A DNA stretch of 64,000 bases from Irpex lacteus (GCA_001986395.2 MQVO02000002.1:62001-126000); one strand, 5' to 3'. Shown: positions 1 to 12,632, counted from the stretch's first letter. Notes: generated by a model from the letters alone, not told the origin. A program made the numbers and translations.

Positions 1-1322
1 TTCGGTCTTATCGAGGTTTGCATCTAAAGAGGATACGTGTTTCCCCTATTATCGTGTCAGTCATATTCTGCACGCAATAAACGCCGCAAATAACGCACCA
101 TCTCTACCATAGAATTGTCAGAATATGCTCTACTTCTGGGCCAATGGCTGTGGCAGCTGCTGCCAAAACGGAAGACGTTGAAAGTGGTGCCATGAGCAGG
201 TAGAATGTGTAGTAGTCTCGTGAGCGCTTTCTTCGCTGTATCAATACGGCTTCCACCCATACTTCCACTGCAATCCACCAAGAAGATGAACTCTTGCGCA
301 GTTCGCGCCGGAAGATCGAACTTCGGGTACAGCGTAAGACGGAGAGCCACCGATTTCTTGTTCCCGTTGTGATACTCCACGAGACAACGAGATTCGCTCA
401 GACCCTCCGCTTCGATCTTTAGGACGAAATCCTGAGTCATGAACTCGTTCGAACGCAGTTTGGCCACCATTCGACGCTTACAGGTCTTGCCTGTGTGCGT
501 CTTGTAAGGTTGCAAAACGAGACGATCGTGCGCTGAGGGGCAAGTGACGAGCTTAATCTCGCCCTGCATTTGGATATGTACGTTAAACCGGATTTTAGTG
601 TGCGATGAGGGGAAGGAGGCATCTGCCATATCTGTCGGCGTCGGTCCGTAGCGTTGGCCGACGGCCATGGGGACGATAAGCCTTACTTCGGATTCAACAT
701 CACCGTGTAACAGGTCCATGACGTACTGCAGCACATTCTAGTTAGCTGTGCGTCGTTATTAAGGTGATAATGAACCGCACAGTGGTCACGATTGTGACAC
801 TTTCGTAGCCTGGTACTGATCCGATAGAGGTAACGAATACTATAACCAAATATCAAATGTTTAAGTCTATTCATAAACAGCGAGAACCGAGGGAAGAAAG
901 GCGCGTACCGTCATCCGTAGCCCAATCAAGCAAGGCAGTCGCTTTTCCCTGACGCAATGCCGCCTCGTGCTCGGCCCGAGCCTGCTGTCTCTGTTTCACC
1001 TTACCAAGGAGTAGTCTATCGTCGGCTGTGTGCATTTCAAAGCCGCAGATAGCTGCTCGTGCAGGGACGGGGAATAGATACTTGGCACGAGGCGTCGCAT
1101 TGGGAGATGGATTGTGGAATCGTTGGATGATATCCACACGAGCCGAAACTGTGCGGTCAAGACATCTTTGTGAGTATGATGATGAGAGGTAGGATGTAAT
1201 GGCCTGCACTCACGGTCGACGACGATCGCATCCACGACGACCTTGTCGAGAGGCAGCTGTTGTAAGTCGCCGGTGGGAGACGAGTAGACGACGCCAGAGA
1301 ACGGCACGCTCGAGTTCGCCAT
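1..1322 (-). CDS. VIT/VWA domain protein, copy A (3' part outside the window)
   Basis: This is the N-terminal part of a protein with a VIT domain followed by a von Willebrand factor A domain, the architecture of inter-alpha-trypsin-inhibitor heavy chains and their fungal relatives. Translation starts at 1322. Four exons are visible on the minus strand, roughly 1322-1213, 1150-913, 846-784 and 723-57. VIT sequence fills exons 1-3, including RAKYLFPVPARAAICGFEM. The VWA domain opens with the MIDAS motif DCSGS in exon 4. The frame closes near 57, just where copy B (50663-53653) has an intron, so the rest lies to the left of the window. Substrate and partners are unknown. The short third exon (around FVTSIGSVPGYESV) is predicted from frame continuity and from a matching exon in copy B. 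Confidence 0.8.
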
Positions 1323-1700
1323 AGTAGATGCCTTAAGCTTCGAGCCAAAACATAGTACAATACTCCGAGGGCCACTGCCTATATACGGCGAGTAAAGATA
1401 ACAAGGTATACCTTAACGCAGCTGCGTACTAAGCGCTGTATAGTACCATGGGTCCGTATAGTATAGTCTTGTCCGTACTTGGGTGGTAATGTCCACACGT
1501 GTGATGGACGACTGCGGCTCTACTGTATGTAGCGTCAGAAAGCCAGCCTGTGGAGATAACGCAGTTAGTAAGAGAGGCTACATCGTGGTAGGCATTCAGT
1601 AATGTATTTCACTTACTGCAGTTTTGGGCAGCTGCGCAATGGTCTCGAAAGTCCTCGGGCTACCGCAACCGTAGTACCTTCCACGCCCACGTTCACATCG
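1323..1700. other. Intergenic, presumed promoter of VIT/VWA copy A
   Basis: No coding frame or RNA signal is recognised. The stretch separates the start of the VIT/VWA gene from the 3' side of the exonuclease gene. Confidence 0.4.
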
Positions 1701-1728
1701 TACGGTGAAAGAAGTCGAAGAGATGCAC

Positions 1729-4345
1729 TTATCCCAAGTCGCTCAAGGGTAAAGAAACAACTTGAACTGTGGCCCATGCCAGTGCCAGTGGGCGTCGGGA
1801 GGAAGCGCGATCGGCACGGATATGCCGAGTTGTCCCGACGACTTCCTGATGAGGCAGTCCGTCACGCTCACCCGCCGCGCATGCCGCTGACGTCATATGG
1901 CCTGATTCGTCGGACGAGATGTCGAGTAATACTTGCGCTTCCTGGCGAAACCGTCCGTTCAGAGGGTAAGTGCATATGATTCGATGAAGAGATTCCTTCT
2001 CTGAATCCGCGCCCTCTTCCAACGTGATTGACGCCACTTACCTTCGCAAAGTACCACGGGTCCATACTACGAGCCTCAGGAGGACGAGCTGCGCAGTATA
2101 TACCTGCTACAATCAGAGTAAGCTACAAGACCCAAACGAGCTGCAAATCCAATTCCTCTAAACGAGAATTGATCAAAGGCAAGGATATATCCGCTCTTAG
2201 ATACAGCATAAGCAATAGACATTCCACCACAGTAGATATTCGAGCATCGATTACCATAGCAAGCTTATAGACTATTCCAGTGACCGCACCTCCTGCCTCC
2301 TGATCCACTCCCGATACCTGACCCAACTCCCCCCGTCGAGCTGGACAAGCGCCTTGAGTCTTTCGAGCGAGTAGGGGAGGGTTGTTTGGGTTCTGAGAGC
2401 GCGTACGACGTACGATCTATATCCCCGTCGTCGTTAGTGAACATATCGATATGGATATCAGAACAGCCAGCCGTAGAAAGAGTGAAGAAGGGTGGAATAG
2501 AGGGATGCAGGACCGAGGGATGAAATGGAGAGTTAAAGAGGGTACTTACATAACAGTACTCCTCGCAAGCGGGTTCTCCGCACTCCTCAACGCCTTACAT
2601 ATCTCGTGAAGGGGCAGGTCGTCCTCGTGCCAAAGTCGGTACGCGCCCCATACGTTTGGCGGCAGACCTCCCCCGGGACTTGTGAGGTCCGTGTATGCTA
2701 GAGCAGAGCTTGATACGCTATCCGGTGCTGGTGGTGCTGACGAGGGCCCGGTGAGTAATTTGGTGGTGGTGGTGGCCTTGGGAAGGGAAGGCGCGGAGTC
2801 ATCCTTGGAGATGCTACTCGAGAATGTCGCGGGTCGAGCGTACGTTCGTTGGACGCTGCTATCTCCAGCAGACGGCGGTAGGCCATGAGCGCGCAGTGCG
2901 CGTCGTTCGCCGCATCTAATATCATCACCACCATGAACGAACAGCGTTCAAAGTGTGAGTAGTTAGTGTGGGTACATCCGATGAGGAGAAGAGAGAAAGA
3001 GAATAAGTGACGAAGAACGTACAATCAAGCTGCTCCCGACTAAGCGGCACACACTCCCAATTAGACATCCTCACAGGCCCCTTATCCAGCACTCTCCCAT
3101 CACAGTACTCCTCTATCATCCGCGCCAGACTCACCACATTGCGTTTCGAGACGAAGGAGGGGTCTGCGTGCCGGGCTAGTGCGCCTAGCTCTACGAGGTT
3201 TGCGGCGGTGACGTCGTAATCGCGAAGGAGTTTCTGGCCATCGTCTGTTTCAGGAAAAATGAGAGCCAAGGTCAAAAATAGAACAATGGGTATTATAGAG
3301 ATGTGAGCGTACTGCGGATGTTTGCGCCGATCTTGGGTATGGACGGGTTCTCTATAAGTTCCTATTCACGCAATACAATAAGTATCCTACATCCTTTCAA
3401 GCTCATCATTCGAGAATAAAAAATACACACCTTGACTTTCTTCGGGAACTCTAAGGTGGTGGTGGTGGTGCAAAAATGTGAGTTCAGCTGAGAGAGAGAG
3501 GGAATGAGCACGTACTCTTCATCGCACTGACCTGTACGATCAAAATGATCTTCCGATCCGATATTTGGATCGTAGCTACTCGTCGTTCGGAGGGCGGCAC
3601 GCCCTTGCGGTAGAATACACGCCATTCCATGTCGAAGCCTACTGGCCTGTCATATGAAGAAATTGATTAGTATGTTTGTAAGGAAAGAGAAGTGGGGGAG
3701 AAAGAGACTCGCCCTTGCAACGTCTCAACGATGTCGTTCGCCTCTTCTTCATGGCGGGTGTAGACGATCGTCGGCGTTGGCGTGTAGTCTTTGTACGAAT
3801 ACAATTGTGCCGGCACCGTGACCTCAGGTTCTGGCTGAGCAGACGCGGCACCACCATCTGTAGCATTTGCACTGGCGCCATCTTTCAAACCAATAGAAGA
3901 ATCCAAAGCCGTTTGTTTTGCAGCGACGACACTCTTGGTCGCTAGAGAAGGAGTCCTGCCGGGCGCAGTGAGAGAGGATGAACTGTACGAGGTTAGCGTA
4001 AGTAAAGAAAGCAGAAGGATAATGAAGAGAAATAGGATCCCACCTTGGTTTGAGTGCTTGTCGAATAGGTTTCGTCACAGTGCGGCTGGAAGACGCAGTT
4101 GCTTTGATCTGGGTTTCCAGCCCGGAAGAAGTAAAGAAGTTCTCGGATCCTTGAAATGCAACGTCCGAATCAAAGGCTGCGAGAAGCTTCGACTTGAACG
4201 GAGCTTTAGCGTAAGAATTTGCGTGCTGTATAGCCGTTGTACCGTGGCTTCGAGATGGGAAGAGAGGTGGGCTGTTAAGACGACATTTCGCTGCTGCGAG
4301 TGTGCCGTCTTTCAGAGCCTGTAGCGTCATCGGCTGAATATACAT
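1729..4345 (-). CDS. WRN-type DEDDy 3'-5' exonuclease, copy 1 (intact)
   Basis: This multi-exon gene encodes a nuclease related to the exonuclease domain of Werner helicase. The start is 4345, or the second Met at 4330. Exon 1 ends near 4044; exon 2 ends after an acidic linker with YSYKDYTPTPTIVYTRHEEE. Exon 3 carries Exo I, VGFDMEWRVFYRKG, with the D and E metal ligands. Later exons carry LIENPSIPKIGANIR, the block through MSNWECVPLSREQLD, and Exo III. The Exo III tyrosine codon is made by splicing: T at the donor near 3021 joins AT after the acceptor near 2914, giving YAANDAHCALMAYRRL. Downstream is a frame with WGAYRLWHEDDLPLHEIC, resembling the helix-turn-helix segment C-terminal in RecQ/WRN-like proteins. 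I could not resolve the frame between about 2860 and 2700 or the exact 3' end, so the left boundary is approximate. No helicase motifs are seen. A truncated copy lies at 11657-12472. Confidence 0.8.
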
Positions 4346-4551
4346 TTTTAGCGAGTGATAGGTTGGGATTATTTATACTTTTCGCAATGTAGGCAGCTTA
4401 CAATATTAATGTGGCACTTGACGTTGCCCAGCCGACGTATACCTAAGCTTGCAATTGGAGGTTGCTGTTGAACATGGCGCGACTCGGACCTCGGCAACGC
4501 GCCAGTCAGAACAAAGACGGATCTTTCCACGTGGCTATGGCGTTACTCCCG

Positions 4552-4569
4552 ACGCGTTACGTCACGCGT
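4552..4569. promoter_or_regulatory. Paired MluI cell-cycle boxes upstream of the exonuclease gene
   Basis: Two perfect ACGCGT hexamers (4552-4557 and 4564-4569) lie 6 nt apart, about 210 nt upstream of the exonuclease start. ACGCGT is the MCB element bound by the MBF complex, which in yeasts drives G1/S expression of DNA replication and repair genes. Both boxes are kept in the duplicated promoter at 12615-12632. That they work here is inferred. Confidence 0.5.
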
Positions 4570-4571
4570 TT

Positions 4572-5853
4572 GTCACCTGCGACGTTGGGCGACTCAGCCC
4601 TTGAAGGCACTTGTCGCCTCGCCGCAACGATTTTCACAACTTCGAACCATCCAGTTCGCTTTTGAATCCATCAACCGCAGAGCTCTCATCATCATATGCA
4701 ATACGTAATCCTGATTTGCGTCAAGAGTGCGCTGCGCCAGTGGTACTCATACAAAAGTTGGAGCAGAGAAGCCTCAGTGAATATTTCAATAGGCGACGCT
4801 CATTAGGTAAGTCTAAGTGTTGATGACTGTGAAATACTTACTGATCATGATGACAACCAGTATTTGGAGTTTAAGTTGGTAATATCGTCGACTTTGCAGA
4901 AGCAAGGCTTGGCGCGCCCGACATGGTCGGTGAAACGGCGCCTGGCCACATATCTAGCATATTGACACTACGCTCCAGGTTCGTACAGTATGTATCAGGA
5001 CGGTGGCCATTCGGCAGTAAGTTTGACTACATTAGTGCAGGATGTCGAGCGTTGAACACCCAGTAATTTCAATGAGTTGCTCGTCTCCTGTCCATCCTTA
5101 ATTGTTGACCGTATGTATGCGCAGTTTATCGTCTCAATTGTTATTCATTCCCTATACTATCCCAAGTGAAACGCCGTATGCGCTTTGATGCAGCAATCAT
5201 ATGCGCAACGAAGGTACTCTCTCTGCCAGATATCCGGCCCACGAACGAATTTGCACGAATATGTTGTCATGCGAGGAAGGGGCAAACGCGGCGACTTTGC
5301 GTAGTGTGGCCAATAGTACGTATTCCTCATCTTTGGTACAGGTTCCTCACTCACTATATGCCGTTATCATCCGTGGTATAGGTTAATCACTACCGGAAAG
5401 CTATAAACTGCAAGCGAGTCGGTGTATACTACCGCCTTCCGTGACACGTAAGGTATTTCGTTTCATTTAGGGTCAATATTCGGGCCAACAGCACGCTTTT
5501 TTGACCTTTTCCATTGATGTGGACCATTGTATAGCCATACTGCGACGACGTTCCCGACTAGGAGAATGTAGGCGATCTTGTCAAATCAACTGTCAAGAAC
5601 CAACGTTGCTAGCGGTCGTGTGCGGTACTTATTCAACGTCGATCACACCTTCGGATCGCAAATTACAACAAGGTTCATTATGCCGGGAATATGCGCTCTT
5701 TATGAAGGTGAGAGAATTCGCTCCTTTTCCTACTGACGCGCATCCTGACGCCCCCATGGTGAATGGAACAGACACGTGTAGTATGCCTTATCCTCTGCTC
5801 ATCACCATCTCTCTCGCACCACAACAATTTTGAAATAACGCAACTACTGTATC
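4572..5853. other. Intergenic between exonuclease and NLR genes
   Basis: No convincing gene is seen. Frames here are short and lack domain-like sequence. Homology to the second exonuclease locus stops at about 4571. The right part should hold the NLR promoter and 5' leader. Confidence 0.4.
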
Positions 5854-8800
5854 ATGGAACCAAGGCCGCGAAAGCAGACTCTCGATCTCTTTCGTATGAT
5901 CTTCTGCCGAAAACGAAAACATCCCAGAAACAATTCCGGGGCCGCAATTGATGCCGACCATGACCGTATCGATTTGCCTTCTGAAGGAACAGGCGTCGCA
6001 ACCAGCGATGTCGTCCGATCTTCTCCAAACCGCGATGTTTACGAGGTCATGTCTGCAGCACACGGCAGCGCGCACGTGAACACTGTGCGGGCTGTGAAGG
6101 AGGATAGTGCTCCATCTGAAAATGTTGATCGATCTACCCGAGGCCAGAACGAACTACCATCTGCGGGTCGTACTGGCTCGCACGCTGACACTGCCCAGAC
6201 CTCGGCGGGGGAGAGCATCACGTCGGCCGGTGTTGGCAAATCTCCTGCAATCTGCAACGAAGAAACGTCTGCGACGCGAAGTGGCTCTCACGTTAAAGCT
6301 ACGGCGAATGTAGCGGGAGATGCCACTGCATCCAGTGGAGGTGGAACCGAGGAAGGAGCGCCTTCGACGCAGGGCAAAGGACGATTCGCATCTTACCTTG
6401 GTACAGGCATATGGTTTGCAGAAACTGTGGCGCAGTTGTCGGGCGCAATTCCCCCTCTGAAGCTCGCTATGGACGTTCTGAAAGTCATACTAGAGAATGC
6501 TTCGGTGAGTTGACCCTCAACCGTGTTTGTGCATTGTATTTACTCTCGGAAAGACCATGGAAGAAAACAGAAACGCCGCAACGGACCTTTGTTCGCGCAT
6601 CAACCATCTGTTAGAACTAGTACATGACGAAAGAGCCGATCCAAATAAGTCCCATGTCGCTGCATTGACGAAGTATGTTTGTAACATTTCAGATATTTGT
6701 CTAATCATGACAACATTCACCCGAACATTACTAGGAGCTTGACAAAAATTAACCTGGACCTTGGGACAATTGGCGGTTCGACGGAAGGACATCAGGGACT
6801 GTCTGCGCGGTTCAAGCAATTTATCTTCGCATCCGGAAATAAGCCTCGCATCGATAACTTTATCGCGTCTGTTGATAGGGCTCTCTTAGACTACCAGGCA
6901 CGTTGTTACATCCTCAACTACCCTTACGACAGTGCTAAATGACGTTTAGGTCGCGCTGACTCATAAGCTACACGTGAATAAACTCGCGGAGATTGTAAGT
7001 GCATATCGTTGTCCACCGTATTCGTCATATTTAACAACAGGCTTTATAGGACGAAGGTTATATTCCCTCTAGGGATCTACAACATCTAGATAGTGATCTC
7101 CACTTCTTTATAGGGCATGAAAACGTTCTGAAAACTATGAACCCCGTGTCAGAAGCTATGCTCGACGCTTCCGAGACTCGTACGCCGTGTCTCCCCGGTA
7201 CTAGGGTTGATATTCTACATACGCTGGAAGGATGGGCCGCGAACCCGACTGCCAAGCAGGTGTACTGGCTGAACGGGCACGCAGGCAGCGGAAAGTCCAC
7301 GATCGCGCAGAGTTTTGCTGAACGCCTCTTCGCGCAAGGACGACTCGGAGCCAGCTTCTTCTGCTCTCGGAGCTCGGAGAAAGGCAGCGATTTGAAGACG
7401 GTCTTTCCGACGATTGCCTTCCAACTCGCGCGTGCATTGAACGTGCAGTCGGAGGCTTATCGAAATTCTCTCGTGAAGATCATCAAGAGTCAAGTGAACA
7501 CTAATGTCACCTCATATTCCCACTCCGAACAGCTCAAACGTCTTATTCTCGAGCCAGCGATCGAGGCTGGAATCGAGGCTGTCGTCCTCCTGGATGCTCT
7601 GGACGAGTGTGTCGACCCAAATTCGACATCTGTGATCTTGAACCTTCTGTCTCAGCATGCGGCACGTCTTCCTGAGCTGAAACTCAAGTTCTTCATTACA
7701 AGCCGCCCTGAACCTCATATTCGCTCCGGATTCCGCCTCAGGCCTTTGGAGGAGATCACGGACGTTATGGTCATTCATGAGGTTGCACCAACATCTACGG
7801 ACCAGGATATCCGACTCTTTCTCGAGCATCATTTCCTGCGGATAGCCACGTCACGCAGTGATTTCGCCGTGTCAGAGGCTTGGCCAACGCCCGTTGAAGT
7901 TGACGAGTTGGTCGTTGCATCAGCGGGCCTCTTCATTTTTGCCTCTACCATCGTCAAGTACCTTGATAACGCACGAGGAGATCCCAAGGCTCGCCTCCGC
8001 GAAATGTTTGACCTCGAGAACAAGAGTACTCCCATCACTTCCACTCCAACTGTCAGAAACCCCTTCGGCGAACTGGACAAGCTATATACAACTATTTTGA
8101 ACGAGGCCCAGCCTGATTCTGTTCGAAAGCTACGGAACATCCTGGCCTTGGTTATTCTGGCGCGTAGGCCTCTCTCGATCGCTACCATAGCTGGAATTCT
8201 AGCCTTAAGCGACCACGACGTCAGAACTCACATTCGTTCCCTACACTCTGTGCTACTCGTGCCCAGTGAAGTTACGGGTGCCCTAGATCTTCATCATAAA
8301 TCTTTTGCCGACTTCATCATCGATCGTGACAGGTGCAAAAACGACGACTTCTTCATATCGAAGGATGACCACCACTATCGTATTGCTATTCGCTGTCTCG
8401 AGCTCATGGCGAGTGGTCTAATGAAGAACATATGCGGTCTTCCTAGATACTCGATGAACGACGATTTAGCACCAGGAAAGCTCGATAGGCATATCGGGAA
8501 CACGCTTCGATACTGCTCCCAGCACTGGGCGATGCATCTGCTCTCAGACCGCAATCGTGACAAACACTTTACCGAAATGCAGCCCAAGCTCAAGTATTTT
8601 TTTTCGGAGCAGATTCTGATGTGGTTCGAAGTCCTGTCACTGATTGGAGAGGTGCAGACAGCAGCTCATTCTCTAAATATGTTGCAAGAATGGCTAACAA
8701 CGGTACGGCAAACTTCTTCTACTGATATACCTTTAGTCTTTCTGGTAGCTGATGTGTTCCTCCGCCAGCTTGGTGTAACCGCTCACGAACTCTTGAGTTG

Positions 8801-11048
8801 GGCCAAGGATGGACATCGATTTGTGCTCTTCGCATTTGACATTATCTCCCGCTCGGTTTCCCATATATATCACACAGCCCTTGTATTTGCTCCAGAGCAG
8901 TCTCTTATCAAGCGGGCGCACACAACCGACCTCCTACATGAAGCACGGCTTCTAATTGGTGCCGAGACGGAGTGGGAAGGTCCATTAAGAGTCATAGAAA
9001 TGGAGTGTCCTCCTAGCGCGCGAGAGTTTGCGCACGATGGATCCATGCTTGCTATCGCAACTTTTGAACACAATGTTTTTATAGTTGACCCCAGTACAGG
9101 CTCACACATGTCCTCCTTCAAGCGCGTAAAGCTCCCCCTAGCGTCAGAGACAGCCGAACGGGAGCACAGCTATGCTTACGCTTCCCTGTCCTTTTCTTCC
9201 GATAACCAAACCCTGGCTGTGGCCTTGGAACACTATTTGGTAGTGTTGTGGGACGTGCGTACAGGATTGGCCCTCAAGCAGCTTCTCAATACTACCTTTC
9301 GCAGGATTGCAGTCGCATTCTGTCCCTCCCCACACAACTCCGCTCTCCTGATAATTAGCTCAAGGGAAAATGTCCGAAGCCCGATTAATCTCTTCCTGTG
9401 GAACACGGTTGCTTTTGAGTCCGAACCAAGTTGTGACCGGCTTCCGCTGGTGGGCGTGACAGCATGGTGCTGGCTACGAGGAAACAAGGAAACACCTCAG
9501 ATCGCGGTGGGCCTCAGTGACCGATCTATCGAGATATGGACTGTGGTTCCCTCTCAGCCACTCAGTCTACTAGTGCGGTCGGACTCAGGGCTATCCTCTC
9601 ATATTGAAGCAATTGTTTCATCTCACAGTGGATCAGAGATAGCAACTATTTCTGTAAACAAGTTGAACGGAGCTGTAGTATCTTTGTTCACTACCCAGAC
9701 ATGCCGGCTAGGCTCTTGGAAGATCACTCGTGTCCTGTCGTTCGATGAGGATTCATTCCTGGCATTTCCCAAACTCCATCTTGTGCAAGAATCCCGCATT
9801 CTTCTCGTCGAAGGACGCCGCACTGACCACCTTGGACTCGGAGTACCTGGACATAACCACAGCCACGGGCTCCGAGCATTTCGGCAACTTGAAGGCGATG
9901 CTTGTGGTTGGCAGGATGGCGTTGAAGAGATCATCCTGACAGACGAGCTGAGGCGGGGTCAACAATTTGCCTTCTCACCAGATGGGCGACACATAGCTTA
10001 TGATTGTAACATCACGAGCTTCGATATAGCGATTTCCAGCCGGCCACCGCTCGAGGCACCGGAGCGGGAGTCCCATTACCCTCTGCTTTATATTGATGGA
10101 CAAATTTTGATCTCGTCGGACTACATATGGGACATCATCAATCAAGGCCCAAAGAATAAATTTGGACGCGACAATGAGAGGATATGCAGTGCATTCCGTA
10201 TCAAGGATAGTAATCTAATTCTGTCTTGCAACAACTTCGGAAACATCACCCTATGGGACCTCTCCCGGGAGCAGCCTGTGATCAAGGACTGGAAAGATTG
10301 CATACCAGTCACGGTGGACACTCAACGGAACAGCCACATCACCGGTCTACAGCTGCACCTTTACACATGCTCAGCCTCGACCATCCGATTTATCTCCTTC
10401 TCTCCCGGGGGCGTGCTTGCAGATCGCCCTTCTGAGCTTGCTTGCTGGGTTATGACCAACCTAAATGCATCCGAGTCACCACTCTTAGCGGCATCCACTG
10501 CGAATGACTCTGAGCCTCGTCTGCATAAAACCACAGTCACTCAACTTCGCCGTGAATATTTAATTATATCGATGCACCATGCTAGTGAAGATATAACGGA
10601 TTCAAACATGGAAGGAATGTCATTATTTGTGGAGTTCTTTGGTGGAAAGTGGTATAGAGGTGTTCACAAGTGGAGTACAACAACCGGAGTCGAAGATTTA
10701 GACGGTTCTACCAGAGAGCCAGAGCACCTGCAGTTTGAGCCAATACCTGATATATGGTCTAATGGAGCAGAGAAGTATCCTATCGCAGCTAGCGGGTCTT
10801 TTCGTATGTCAAGAGACAGACAATGGGTTTTGGACAGCAATAGAAGGAAACGACTGTGGCTTCCTCCAGCATACACTGGCGGAGGCCGAGTATTGCTAGT
10901 GGGGCCCACAATGTATGTCCGTGATCTTAGGCGACCTACAGAGTTGCATCGTGCATATGGCTCAACATGGGGTATCAGGGATGGTGCGTACATTGCGGCA
11001 CTTGTAGAGTTTTCGAGTGCCGATTTAAATGATAGTGTTCCTTTCTGA
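5854..11048 (+). CDS. STAND NLR-like protein: N-terminal helical domain, NACHT NTPase, WD40-like C-terminus
   Basis: A large fungal NOD-like receptor. The exons 5854-6504, 6554-6672, 6735-6897, 6950-6994 and 7050-11048 join in perfect phase to about 1658 codons. Residues 1-180 are low-complexity and polar. A predicted helical domain follows, from WFAETVAQLSGAIPPLKLAM to LHVNKLAEI, in the position of HeLo- or MLKL-like N-terminal domains. The NACHT NTPase has Walker A GHAGSGKS, Walker B VVLLDALDEC and the sensor-like FFITSRPEPH. The last 700 or so residues contain WD-like strands (LVVLWDVRTG, NITLWDLSRE), suggesting a diverged beta-propeller. Such proteins act as intracellular receptors in fungal non-self recognition and programmed cell death; the ligand here is unknown. 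The third intron needs a GC donor (CAG|GCACGT) to keep phase. Copies of one exonuclease gene flank it on both sides. Confidence 0.88.
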
Positions 11049-11656
11049 CGTGGGCAATATTGTACTAGTTACTATAAAGCAGATTGATGCAAGAAGGTTA
11101 TGTTACTTACTGTATGGCAATGGTGATTCATTGATCGTGTGTCTGGATGAGGAATCGGAGTAACGACCAAACTTGGAATGCCTTATATAGAGTGTAGAAT
11201 TGCTACTTCGCAGGCAGTATTCATCCCTACTTGAGGTTTGGTTAGACGCAGCGCAAAAGCGGATTTTTTTAATTCTTACTACTCACAAATCATGTCATAG
11301 GATACTCCATGATGCAGATGAATGGAGAGTTGATTTTTCAAGTGTGTGCTCAGGCTATATTGATATACGCCGATACTTCCGAGTCCTCTGCGAGCGGATG
11401 TGGAGCGGTCATTTTCCGTTGGTAAATGACGGGTATCAGCGTATAATTGTCACATACTGTATCAAACCCCCGCCATTCTCTTTGCCCGCGCAAACTCCTT
11501 CTGAGACAGAGTCATAGTGACCAACGTGAATAGGGTCGCCTCAACCATCCCCGCTAAAGCTCTACACCGTAATCAGAGCATCAGCTTACTGTATATTTCA
11601 GCGCTGAGCGGATGGGGTTGTGACGTGTGACAAAACTCACCGTAGCGGATAAGCGG
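11049..11656. other. Intergenic, 3' of the NLR
   Basis: No gene recognised. It contains the end of NLR transcription and the left edge of the exonuclease duplication. Sequence left of about 11657 has no counterpart at copy 1. Confidence 0.4.
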
Positions 11657-12472
11657 ATGTCACAATACGTACTCTTCATCGCGCTGACCTGTACGATCAA
11701 AATAATCTTCCGGTCAGATATTTGTATCGCAGCCACTCGTCGTTCGGCGGTGGGGGGTATGCCCTTGCGATAGAATACGCGCCATTCCATGTCGAAGCCT
11801 ACAGGCCTGTCACACAATGAAACCGGTTAGTATGTGTGTAAGGAAGAGAATGTAGAGGCAAATACTCGCCCTTGCAACGTCTCGACGATATCGTTCGCCT
11901 CGTCTTCGTGGCGGGTGTAGACGACCGTCGGTTGGGGTGTGTAGTCTTTGTACGAATACAGTTGTGCCGGCACCTCTGCTTCTGGTTGAGCAGCACCATC
12001 GTCCGCGTTTGCACTGGCACCATCTTTCAAAACAATAGAAGAAGTCAAAGCCGTTTGCTTTACAGCGACGACAGTCTTGTTCGCTAGAGTAGCCTGAACC
12101 CTCCCGGGCGCAGTGAGCGAGGATGAACTGTACGAGGTTAGCGTAAGGAAGCAGAAGCATCATAAAGAAAAAAAGGATCTCACTTTGGTTTGAGTGCTTG
12201 TCGAGTAGGCCTTGATACTGCGTAACTCGAAGATACATTCGCCTTGACCTGAGCTTCGAACTCGGAGCTCGAAGCGCCAGCACCAAAGAAGTTCTCGGAT
12301 CCTTGGAACGCAATATCCGAATCAAAGGCTGCGAGAAGCTTTGACTTGAACGGAGCTTTGGCGCGTGCTGTACCGCCGTTGTGCCATGACTACGAGAAGG
12401 GGAAAGAGGTGGGCTGTTGAGGCGGCATTTCGCTGCTGCGAGTGTGCCGTCTTTTAAAGCCTGTAGCGTCAT
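11657..12472 (-). pseudogene. WRN-type exonuclease, truncated and frameshifted copy 2
   Basis: This repeats the first three exons of the gene at 1729-4345, with the same exon order: MTLQALKDGTLAAAKCRL, then YSYKDYTPQPTVVYTRHEDE, then the Exo I block VGFDMEWRVFYRKG. Two lesions are visible. In exon 1 near 12362, ten bases present in copy 1 (AAATTCTTAC) are missing, which shifts the frame. Second, homology stops right after the shared GAAGAGTACGT at the exon 3 donor, so the Exo II/III half and C-terminal region are absent. The upstream ATG used by copy 1 (Met-Tyr-Ile-Gln) is also not conserved. It cannot encode a complete DEDDy nuclease. Exons 2 and 3 keep an open frame, which suggests a recent duplication. 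Confidence 0.85.
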
Positions 12473-12614
12473 TTGACGAGACTGAATATAAGTTAGAATA
12501 TACTGTTCCAAGTTGCAGTTCAACTCGAACATGGCGCGACTCGGACCAGCGCAACGCGCCAGTCAGGACTCAGAACAAAGGCGGATCTTTACACGTGGCA
12601 ATGGCGTTACCCCG

Positions 12615-12632
12615 ACGCGTTATGTCACGCGT
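12615..12632. promoter_or_regulatory. Paired MluI boxes retained in the duplicated promoter
   Basis: ACGCGT at 12615-12620 and 12627-12632, with the same spacing as at 4552-4569. The surrounding 100 bp is also shared with the copy 1 promoter. Homology ends at about 12634. Confidence 0.45.
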
